Of a stretch of DNA of 64,000 nucleotides, positions 26,503 to 33,530 are shown piece by piece. Made by a program: the position numbers and the translations under genes. This DNA is from Kiloniella laminariae DSM 19542 (lineage in GTDB: Bacteria > Pseudomonadota > Alphaproteobacteria > Kiloniellales > Kiloniellaceae): NCBI RefSeq assembly GCF_000374005.1, contig NZ_KB893167.1, positions 1-64,000 on the forward strand. The letters are read 5' to 3'. Numbering within the stretch: position 1 is the first letter of the stretch; each line of letters opens with the position of its first letter. A model generated the notes under the pieces. It had not been told where the DNA came from and ran no database searches. It saw nothing but the letters and a program-made list of their open reading frames with translations.

Positions 26503-27381
26503 ATGCCGTCGCTTATATCAGTTCAATCCCAGGTCTGTTTTGGTCATGTCGGAAATTCGGCAGCAACTTTTCCGCTGCAACTTCTGGGGATTGATGTGCA
26601 TGCTGTGCCGACGACCTTGTTGTCCAATCATCCGGCGCATCAGAGTGTTTATGGGCGAGAGGTTGAACCCGAGTTGCTGGAGGGGCTTTTAAAAGGCCTG
26701 GCCGAGCGCGGAGCGTTTGCCAGCAGTTCTGGATTTTTGAGCGGCTATCTGACCTCCGTGGCAAATGGCGAGGTTCTGGCCAGGGCCCTGAGAGAGTATA
26801 AAAAGAAAAACCCTTCCGGCATCTATATTCTTGATCCGGTTATGGGGGATCACGGGAAGGGGCTCTTTGTCAGGGAGGGGATACCTGGTCTGATTGCGGA
26901 TCAACTGCTTCCCCTGGCGGATATCATCACCCCGAACAGTTTTGAGTTTGAAATCCTGGTCGGTAAAAAAGCGGCAGATTACAGGGAAACAATCTCCCTT
27001 GCCCGATCATTGATGATTGCCAAGGCGATTAACTGCGTTGTTGTCACTTCCGCTAACGGATCAGTTGAGACCGGCAAAAGCACAGAAAGCACTCTGCAGG
27101 AGAAAACAGCAGTGCTTGTGATCAAAAAGGATAAAGCCTGGTTGCTTGAAACGCCCTTTTTCGGGCAGCATTTCTCCGGCACAGGAGATCTCTTTACGTC
27201 AATTCTGGTCGGTTGGCTTTTGAAAGGGGAGGCCGTTGAGGTTGCTGCTCAACGGGCAGTAACTGCAGTATATGCTATTATCAGGCAGGCAATTATGGCG
27301 GGTTCACCTGAATTGAATTTAACAACAAATTATAAGTGTATATTAAAAGTTGACTCTGAATTCACACTTATTAATATGTGA
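26503..27381 (+). CDS. pdxY: Pyridoxal kinase
   Basis: Phosphorylates pyridoxal to pyridoxal 5'-phosphate in the salvage pathway. The 292-residue ribokinase-like protein begins with SVQSQVCFGHVGNSAATFPLQLLGI, the PdxY/PdxK hallmark, and has YILDPVMGD, ITPNSFEFEIL and the catalytic GTGD motif in FSGTGDLFTS, where Asp acts as general base. The length and motifs fit PdxY. It lies 56 bases after amgK on the same strand and may be co-transcribed. An AT-rich region without genes follows. Confidence 0.92.
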   Translation: MPSLISVQSQVCFGHVGNSAATFPLQLLGIDVHAVPTTLLSNHPAHQSVYGREVEPELLEGLLKGLAERGAFASSSGFLSGYLTSVANGEVLARALREYKKKNPSGIYILDPVMGDHGKGLFVREGIPGLIADQLLPLADIITPNSFEFEILVGKKAADYRETISLARSLMIAKAINCVVVTSANGSVETGKSTESTLQEKTAVLVIKKDKAWLLETPFFGQHFSGTGDLFTSILVGWLLKGEAVEVAAQRAVTAVYAIIRQAIMAGSPELNLTTNYKCILKVDSEFTLINM

Positions 27382-27707
27382 TTTTATTATTCTCTAACTC
27401 TGAAAACCTGATTCATAAGAGTTAAGTGAAAATTTCAATTGAAAGTTATATTTTAATTTCTCTGTGCAAATATATTATTTAATATAGCTATTTCAATAAG
27501 ATAAGTTATTTCCTACATTTTTCTCTTGATAGAATCATTGAGTGGTTATCGTCTTTATGCTAAATATACATAAATAAAATGTATATAAATAATTTTTCTC
27601 ATTCCCTCTTGTATTTTTCTGAAAACGTGTCATTTATTTACCAGTGTCACGATGTGATATAAAAATAATAACATCATATTTTTGTGTTAAATGTGTAAGA
27701 GGGTACT
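27382..27707. other. AT-rich intergenic region upstream of cysG with inverted repeat
   Basis: There is no gene in these 326 bases. The main structure is an 8-bp inverted repeat, ATATACAT (27564-27571) and ATGTATAT (27579-27586), with a 7-base spacer, about 120 bases before cysG. It is a candidate operator for the sulfur operon. I see no clear terminator for pdxY. Confidence 0.45.
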
Positions 27708-29159
27708 ATGGATCACTTTCCGATTTTCCTGTCCCTGAAGGGGCAGAAGGTCATTCTGGTTGGCGGCGGAGAGCTCGCGACCAGAAAATTGCGCCTGCTG
27801 AGAAAAGCAGAAGCAGCTGTTACTGTGATTGCTCCCTCCGCTTGCACAGAAATTCATGAGCTGGTCGAGCAGGGCGCTGTCGGATATCAGGAACGCAAGT
27901 TCCGGAGCGATGATCTGGATGGTGCGTCTCTGGTTTTTGCCGCGACAGATATTGAAGAGGTCGATGCAGCTGTCAGTCAGGCAGCGCGACAGCGTGGTAT
28001 CAAGGTGAATGCGGTTGATCGGCCAGAACTGTCAGATTTTATCATGCCGGCGATTGTTGATCGCTCTCCAATCGTGATTGGAATATCCAGCGGTGGTTCC
28101 GCGCCAATTTTGGCACGTAATTTACGTGAACAGATTGAGGGGTTGTTGCCGCCTGCGCTGGGACGCCTTGCCTCTTTTGCGGACAGCTTTCGTGGTGCGG
28201 TAAAAGGTACAATCACCCGCGGCGGCGATCGTCGCAGGTTCTGGGAGAACTTCTTTGACGGTCCGGTAGCAGAATCAGTTCTTGCTGGTCGGGAAGTTTT
28301 CGCCCGGGAACGGATGCTTGGGCTGATCAACTTGAACTGGAAAGAAAAGAACGCAGCAGGGCACGTGGCAATTGTTGGCGCTGGTCCTGGTGATCCGGAT
28401 CTTCTGACTTTTCGTGCCATGCGCTTTATGCAGCAGGCCGATGTGGTGGTTTATGATCGTTTGATCAGTGATGAGATCCTGGATTATGTCCGCCGCGATG
28501 CCGACAGGATCTATGTGGGCAAAGGGCCGGGGAACCACAGTAAAACCCAGGAAGAAATCAACGACATTCTGGTGCAGGAAGCCAGTAAAGGTCTGCGTGT
28601 GGTCAGATTAAAGGGCGGCGATCCCTTTGTCTTTGGCCGGGGCGGAGAAGAAATGGAAGTTCTGCAGGCCGCAGGGATCGAAGTCGACATCGTGCCGGGC
28701 ATTACAGCGGCTATTGGCTGTGCTGCTGCTGCGGCTGTGCCTTTGACCCATCGCGATCATGCCTCGATGGTGACATTTGTTGCGGGGCAGAATGGTGATG
28801 GCATTGCCGAAGCAGACTGGAGCGGGTTGGCAAACTCCCGACAGACACTGGTTTTCTATATGGGGATTTCCAAGGCAAACAACATTTCGGCCAAACTGAT
28901 GCTTAACGGTCTTTCCGGTGACACCCCTGTTGCTGTCATTGAAAACGGGACACGTCCGGATCAACGGGTTCTCCCCGGAAAACTGTCTGGCTTGAGTGAT
29001 CTGGTTGAAAACAGTGTGATTACAGGTCCAGCGCTGATTGTCATTGGTTCTGTGGCTGCTTTCGCCCGGCAACAGGATCTGGGGCAGTTTGCTGTCGAAC
29101 ATTTTGAAAATAACAAGACTTCCTCCAGTGAGAGAGAAGCGGCTGTCGCCGGGATCTAA
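27708..29159 (+). CDS. cysG: Siroheme synthase (trifunctional CysG)
   Basis: Makes siroheme, the prosthetic group of sulfite reductase, from uroporphyrinogen III by two methylations, NAD+-dependent oxidation and iron insertion. The N-terminal CysG(B) half (about 1-205) has the NAD motif VGGGELATRKLRLL and SDFIMPAIVDRSPI. The C-terminal SAM methyltransferase half (about 218-460) shows VGAGPGDPDLLTFRA, VRLKGGDPFVFGRGGEE and GITAAIGCAA. At 483 residues it is the complete fused form. It heads the cys operon and supplies the cofactor for the downstream CysI. Confidence 0.96.
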   Translation: MDHFPIFLSLKGQKVILVGGGELATRKLRLLRKAEAAVTVIAPSACTEIHELVEQGAVGYQERKFRSDDLDGASLVFAATDIEEVDAAVSQAARQRGIKVNAVDRPELSDFIMPAIVDRSPIVIGISSGGSAPILARNLREQIEGLLPPALGRLASFADSFRGAVKGTITRGGDRRRFWENFFDGPVAESVLAGREVFARERMLGLINLNWKEKNAAGHVAIVGAGPGDPDLLTFRAMRFMQQADVVVYDRLISDEILDYVRRDADRIYVGKGPGNHSKTQEEINDILVQEASKGLRVVRLKGGDPFVFGRGGEEMEVLQAAGIEVDIVPGITAAIGCAAAAAVPLTHRDHASMVTFVAGQNGDGIAEADWSGLANSRQTLVFYMGISKANNISAKLMLNGLSGDTPVAVIENGTRPDQRVLPGKLSGLSDLVENSVITGPALIVIGSVAAFARQQDLGQFAVEHFENNKTSSSEREAAVAGI

Positions 29160-29185
29160 ACCGGGGCGTCGAGGAGAGAAACACA

Positions 29186-29479
29186 ATGGCACTACAGATT
29201 ATAACCGCAAATCGTCTGCTGGATGGAGAAGTGGTCTATTTGGGCGAGAATGCCGAGTGGATTGAAAACCTGTCCGGCGCAAAGACTGTTGATGATGCTG
29301 ATGGCGAAGCAAACCTTCTGGCTGCGGCAAAGGAAGCAGAAGCCACGCAGAAGATTGTGGGCGCCTATCTGATGAAGGTTGCACGAGACGCAGCGGGTAT
29401 CCAGACACTATCCGTCAAGGAAGAGATCAGGGCCAAGGGGCCTACAGTCCGTTATGACCTGGGCAAACAGGCGCGGTAA
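29186..29479 (+). CDS. DUF2849 protein of the sulfite reduction operon
   Basis: A 97-residue soluble protein without signal peptide or cysteines. It resembles the DUF2849 family, which occurs beside cysI-type reductases in Alphaproteobacteria. The N-terminus ALQIITANRLLDGEVVYL and the C-terminal REEI-type segment preceding VRYDLGKQAR are typical. No biochemical function is established. Its fixed place between cysG and cysI suggests a helper in siroheme delivery, electron transfer or reductase assembly (inference). GGAG lies before the ATG, with 26 bases to cysG and 12 to cysI. Confidence 0.8.
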   Translation: MALQIITANRLLDGEVVYLGENAEWIENLSGAKTVDDADGEANLLAAAKEAEATQKIVGAYLMKVARDAAGIQTLSVKEEIRAKGPTVRYDLGKQAR

Positions 29480-29491
29480 GGAGCAGAAAAC

Positions 29492-31144
29492 ATGTATCGC
29501 TATGATGAATTTGATTCCGACTTCGTACAGCAGCGCGTCGAACAGTTTCGTGACCAGGTCGAGCGCCGGATTGCCGGAGATCTGACCGAGGACGAATTTA
29601 AACCCCTGCGTCTGATGAACGGGCTGTATCTGCAGCTGCATGCCTACATGCTGCGTGTTGCCATTCCCTATGGCACTTTCAATGCTGCCCAGATGCGCAA
29701 GATGGCCCATATCGCCCGCAAGTATGACAAGGGTTATGCCCATTTCACAACGCGGCAGAATGTGCAGTATAACTGGCCTGTGCTGAAGGACATCCCGACC
29801 ATTCTCGAAGAACTGGCCGCGGTGGAGATGCACGCGATCCAGACCAGCGGGAACTGCATCAGAAACACGACCTCTGATCAGTATGCCGGTGCTGCCGCCG
29901 ATGAAATCGAAGACCCCAGGGTCTATTGCGAAATCATTCGCCAGTGGTCGTCGCTGCACCCTGAATTCACCTTTCTGCCCCGCAAGTTCAAAGTTGCGGT
30001 AACAGGGGCGACCACAGACCGCGCGGCAATCCGGGTTCATGATATCGGCCTGGCAATCAAGAAGAACGCTGAAGGTGAAGTAGGTTTTGAGGTTCACGTC
30101 GGCGGCGGACAGGGGCGTACCCCGATGATCGCCAAGGCGGTGCGTGACTTCCTGCCCAAGGAACATCTACTGAGCTATCTGGAAGCTATCCTGCGGGTTT
30201 ATAACCAGCTTGGCCGTCGTGATAACAAGTACAAGGCACGTATTAAAATTCTGGTTCATGAAACCGGTATTGAAGAGCTGCGTGGTCTGATTGAAGCCGA
30301 GTGGGAACGGATCAAGGATAGCGCGCTGAAACTTCCTCTGGATGAAGTTGATAGGATCAATGACTACTTCGCGGCGCCTGCCTGGGAAAAACTTGATGCA
30401 ACGTCACGTCTGTTTGAAGTCAAGCGCTTCGAAGACCGGGGCTTTGCCAACTGGGTCAAGGCCAATGTCGTGGCGCATCGTCAGGCGGGCTATGCCATTG
30501 CCAATATTTCGCTGAAGCCGGAAGGTGAAGCACCGGGTGATATCACCGACAGCCAGATGGAAGTTGTTGCGGATCTTGCCGAGAAGTACAGCTTTGATGA
30601 AATCCGTGCCACCCATGAGCAGAATCTGGTTCTGCCCCATGTAAAGCTGGATGATCTGTTCGAGGTATACAGCATTTTGAACACAGCAGGTCTGGCAACA
30701 GCCAATCTTGGGCTGATTTCAGACATGATTGCCTGCCCCGGACTGGATTATTGCGCACTGGCGAATGCCCGCTCCATTCCCGTGGCTCAGGCAATCAGCA
30801 AGCGGTTTTCCGATATTGAACGCCAGTTTGATATTGGTGAACTCAAATTGAAAATTTCGGGTTGCATCAACGCCTGCGGACATCACCACGTTGGCCACAT
30901 CGGTATTCTCGGTGTGGATCGCAAGGGCGAGGAATACTATCAGATCACGCTGGGTGGCAATGCGAATGAGAACGCCGCAATCGGCAAGATCGTTGGCCCG
31001 TCCTTCTCCTACGACAGCATCGTCGATGCCGTTGAGACTGTGGTGAACACCTACCTCGAGATCCGCAATGGCAAAGAGGAAAGCTTCCTCGAGGCTTATA
31101 ACCGGGTTGGTCTGGCACCGTTCAAGGAGAGGTTATATGCCTAG
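29492..31144 (+). CDS. cysI: Siroheme-dependent sulfite reductase (CysI-type nitrite/sulfite reductase)
   Basis: Reduces sulfite to sulfide with six electrons using a [4Fe-4S]-siroheme centre. The 550-residue protein has the twin ferredoxin-like half domains and siroheme/4Fe-4S domains: FTTRQNVQYNW and TSGNCIRNTTSDQYAG early, IRATHEQNLVLPH in the middle. The cluster cysteines lie in ACPGLDYCALAN and SGCINACGHHHVGHIG. cysH, an APS reductase, overlaps its end by 8 bases, which favours sulfite over nitrite as substrate. No CysJ flavoprotein is encoded nearby, so electrons probably come from a ferredoxin. Confidence 0.93.
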   Translation: MYRYDEFDSDFVQQRVEQFRDQVERRIAGDLTEDEFKPLRLMNGLYLQLHAYMLRVAIPYGTFNAAQMRKMAHIARKYDKGYAHFTTRQNVQYNWPVLKDIPTILEELAAVEMHAIQTSGNCIRNTTSDQYAGAAADEIEDPRVYCEIIRQWSSLHPEFTFLPRKFKVAVTGATTDRAAIRVHDIGLAIKKNAEGEVGFEVHVGGGQGRTPMIAKAVRDFLPKEHLLSYLEAILRVYNQLGRRDNKYKARIKILVHETGIEELRGLIEAEWERIKDSALKLPLDEVDRINDYFAAPAWEKLDATSRLFEVKRFEDRGFANWVKANVVAHRQAGYAIANISLKPEGEAPGDITDSQMEVVADLAEKYSFDEIRATHEQNLVLPHVKLDDLFEVYSILNTAGLATANLGLISDMIACPGLDYCALANARSIPVAQAISKRFSDIERQFDIGELKLKISGCINACGHHHVGHIGILGVDRKGEEYYQITLGGNANENAAIGKIVGPSFSYDSIVDAVETVVNTYLEIRNGKEESFLEAYNRVGLAPFKERLYA

Positions 31145-31907
31145 TGCTTCTGCAGTGTTGCCTCTGGAGCCCAATGCGAAAGAACGGCTTGAGACAACCA
31201 GATCTCGCGCAACTGAGTTGCTTGAATCTGTAAAAGGTCTTTCAACGCATGATGCGCTGGTTCGCCTGATCGAGGATGAGTTCAAGGGGGAGGTTGCCCT
31301 GGTTTCCTCTTTCGGGACGGAATCCGCCATTCTGTTGCATTTGGTCGCGCAGGTTAACCCCTCAACGCCTGTCATCTTTATGGATACCGGCAAGCTGTTT
31401 GGCGAGACACAAAGATATCGTCGGCAGCTGACAGAGTTCCTGGGGTTGACAGATGTGCGACAGGTTTTGCCTGACCCGGAAAGGCTGGCGGGGAAAGACC
31501 CGGATGGTATTCTCTGGACCAAAGATACAGATATGTGTTGCTGGGTGCGCAAGGTCGAGCCAATGAACTGGGCCCTTGATGGTCTTTCCGCCTGGATTTC
31601 TGGCCGCAAGCGTTTTCAGTCTGTCACCCGTGCCCGGCTTGAAATGGTCGAGGCGGAAGGGACGCGGATCAAGATCAATCCGCTGGCCTATTGGGACCGG
31701 GACGAGATTACGTCTTACTTCGAGCGTCACAATCTGCCGCGTCACCCGTTGGAAGCTGATGGCTATCCATCCGTTGGCTGTATGCCTTGTACGGATAAGG
31801 TGGCTCCGGGAGATGATCCGCGCAGTGGTCGCTGGAAAAATCAGGAAAAGACCGAGTGTGGTATTCACTTCATCGGTGATACTGCTGGCCGGGCTGCGCA
31901 GCAATAA
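31137..31907 (+). CDS. cysH: Adenylylsulfate (APS) reductase
   Basis: Reduces activated sulfate to sulfite. The ATG at 31137 follows AAGGAGAGG and overlaps the cysI stop; the frame is open further upstream but only inside cysI. The 256-residue protein has the PP-loop-like SSFGTESAILLHL and DTGKLFGET segments. The paired motifs DMCCWVRKVEP and CMPCTDKV provide four cysteines for a [4Fe-4S] cluster, the mark of APS (rather than PAPS) reductases. The C-terminal catalytic Cys is in KTECGIHF. The sulfate-activating cysDN genes are not in the window. Confidence 0.95.
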   Translation: MPSASAVLPLEPNAKERLETTRSRATELLESVKGLSTHDALVRLIEDEFKGEVALVSSFGTESAILLHLVAQVNPSTPVIFMDTGKLFGETQRYRRQLTEFLGLTDVRQVLPDPERLAGKDPDGILWTKDTDMCCWVRKVEPMNWALDGLSAWISGRKRFQSVTRARLEMVEAEGTRIKINPLAYWDRDEITSYFERHNLPRHPLEADGYPSVGCMPCTDKVAPGDDPRSGRWKNQEKTECGIHFIGDTAGRAAQQ

Positions 31908-31936
31908 ATAGACAGGCCTTTGGGCTGAAATATACG

Positions 31937-31955
31937 GTGACCGCTGAGCGGTCAC
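31937..31955 (+). repeat. Intercistronic hairpin between cysH and DUF934 gene
   Basis: GTGACCGC (31937-31944) and GCGGTCAC (31948-31955) form a perfect 8-bp stem with a 3-base loop and no T tract. It may protect or process the operon mRNA. Confidence 0.6.
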
Positions 31956-31976
31956 GAAATGAAAGAAGAGGGTGAT

Positions 31977-32510
31977 ATGCCGCTCATTAAAGATGGACTT
32001 CAGGTCACAGACAGCTGGATTTTTCTGACTGATGAAGAAGCCTTGCCAGATACAGGCGATGTGTTGGTTTCTTTGGCCCGGTGGCAGGCAGAAAAAGACA
32101 AAATCCTTTCGGCAGGACGGTTTGTTGCCGTGCGGCTGGAAAGTGACCAGTCGCCGGAACTGCTTGAACAGGATCTGCGACATCTTTCGCTGGTCGCCCT
32201 GAATTTTCCATCCTTTGGCGATGGCCGGGCCTATTCCTATGCCCGGATCTTGCGGGAACGTTATGATTTCAAAGGCGAGGTAAGGGCTGTTGGTAACGTC
32301 CTGTTTGACCAGATACAGCTGATGCGGCGCTGTGGGTTTGATGCTTTTGAAGTGACCAGCGAAACCGCATTGAAGTCCTTGAGCCGGAATAAGTCTGCTG
32401 ATGTGAAGGTTTACTACCAGCCGACAGCAGATGGTGAAAAGACGGCTTCCTCTTTGCGTCGCAGATTGCTTGATAGCCATAAAGAACTGGGCTACGGCAA
32501 GGCTTCTTGA
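31977..32510 (+). CDS. DUF934 protein of the sulfite reduction operon
   Basis: A 177-residue soluble protein of the DUF934 family, found next to cysH/cysI in many proteobacteria and thought to be an accessory to sulfite/sulfate reduction; its biochemistry is not established. Recognisable segments include NFPSFGDGRAYSYARILRERY and DQIQLMRRCGFDAFEV. I chose the ATG at 31977 because AGAGGG lies just upstream; ATG 31959 would add six residues. It follows the small hairpin after cysH and precedes fdxA by 62 bases, so it belongs to the same unit. Confidence 0.85.
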   Translation: MPLIKDGLQVTDSWIFLTDEEALPDTGDVLVSLARWQAEKDKILSAGRFVAVRLESDQSPELLEQDLRHLSLVALNFPSFGDGRAYSYARILRERYDFKGEVRAVGNVLFDQIQLMRRCGFDAFEVTSETALKSLSRNKSADVKVYYQPTADGEKTASSLRRRLLDSHKELGYGKAS

Positions 32511-32572
32511 AACAGCCGCTGGAAAGAACCGATGCTGAAGTATGACATACAGGGCATCAATAGGAGTGTGTT

Positions 32573-32908
32573 ATGACCTATGTCGTCACGGATAATTGCA
32601 TTAAATGCAAGTACATGGACTGTGTTGAGGTTTGCCCGGTTGACTGTTTCTATGAAGGGGAAAATACCCTCGTCATTCATCCAGATGAATGTATTGACTG
32701 CGGTGTTTGTGAGCCGGAATGTCCGGCAGAGGCGATTTTGCCTGACACAGATCCAGAAGCAGAAAAATGGCTGGAGATGAACACAAAGTTTGCCGAGATT
32801 TGGCCAAACATCACAGAGAAGGGCGAAGCGCCTGCTGATGCTGATGAGTTTAATGGCGTAAGCGGGAAGTACGAAAAGTTCTTTAGTGAAAAACCCGGTG
32901 GGAAATAA
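32573..32908 (+). CDS. fdxA: Seven-iron ferredoxin FdxA
   Basis: A 111-residue soluble ferredoxin. The cysteine pattern fits one [3Fe-4S] and one [4Fe-4S] cluster: [17 protein letters not shown] at the N-terminus, then [12 protein letters not shown]. The [14 protein letters not shown] linker and the extended C-terminal tail are typical of alphaproteobacterial FdxA. Here it follows the cys operon closely and is ended by a strong terminator, making it a candidate electron donor to CysI (inference). The CarD regulator that often follows fdxA in this class is absent. Confidence 0.95.
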   Translation: MTYVVTDNCIKCKYMDCVEVCPVDCFYEGENTLVIHPDECIDCGVCEPECPAEAILPDTDPEAEKWLEMNTKFAEIWPNITEKGEAPADADEFNGVSGKYEKFFSEKPGGK

Positions 32909-32946
32909 ATCAGATCCTGGGATTATAATTGTCTATTTCTACTATC

Positions 32947-32983
32947 AAAAAGGCAGACTGGTGATCTCCAGGCTGCCTTTTTA
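32947..32983 (+). terminator. Rho-independent terminator after fdxA
   Basis: AAAAAGGCAG (32947-32956) pairs with CTGCCTTTTT (32973-32982); it is likely bidirectional. It marks the end of the cysG-to-fdxA unit. Confidence 0.88.
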
Positions 32984-33115
32984 GTTTTGAAATAATCCTT
33001 CTTGATCAGGTTATATTAGAGTTTGCTTTACTCTTTCAGGGTATCTCTGAGCTATAGAAATACTTATGCCTTTTATTAGGCTGTATCGTAATGACCGTCG
33101 CTAGAGAGCTAAAAC

Positions 33116-33430
33116 ATGACTCGGAAATCATTACCCATGCTGTTTTTGATGACTTCATTTGGAAGTATATCACTGTCCACTCTAGCGGTCGCGGATTGCA
33201 AGAAACCAAGCTATACGCCCCCGGTGTGTACCAAACAATATATCGAGATCCAGTTTTCTGATTCTGAAGATTACGACAATTGCAAACGCGAGGTGAACTA
33301 TTATCTGGAAAATCTGGATAACTGGTCAAAATGTATTGCGGAAGAAGTGCGGCTTAAGGGGGACGAGGCGATACAGAGATTTCAATGCAAGGCGGACGGT
33401 CGGGTTAACTGTGACGCCACACGGGGGTAA
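33116..33430 (+). CDS. Small exported cysteine-rich protein, unknown function
   Basis: A 104-residue protein with a signal peptide likely cleaved after LAVA (about residue 26). The mature part is about 78 residues with six cysteines, an even number consistent with three disulfides, and an acidic, helical middle with DNCKREVNYYLENLDNWSKC. I recognise no family. AGAGAG lies before the ATG. It stands alone between fdxA and hrpB. An exported location is well supported; the role is unknown. Confidence 0.6.
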   Translation: MTRKSLPMLFLMTSFGSISLSTLAVADCKKPSYTPPVCTKQYIEIQFSDSEDYDNCKREVNYYLENLDNWSKCIAEEVRLKGDEAIQRFQCKADGRVNCDATRG

Positions 33431-33530
33431 AGGGACCTGATTCTTTTCACGGCGAGCTTTACCGCACTTTGTCCAATGAAACCCACTATTCAGCTGGATG
33501 TTGTTTTTACTGTGATGATATAACGCGCAG

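Noticed and set aside
31068-31136. Upstream extension of cysH
   Set aside because: This part lies wholly within cysI in another frame; AAGGAGAGG before ATG 31137 marks the start.
31362-32480. 372-codon minus-strand frame opposite cysH and the DUF934 gene
   Set aside because: It spans two supported plus-strand genes and the hairpin between them and shows no domain.
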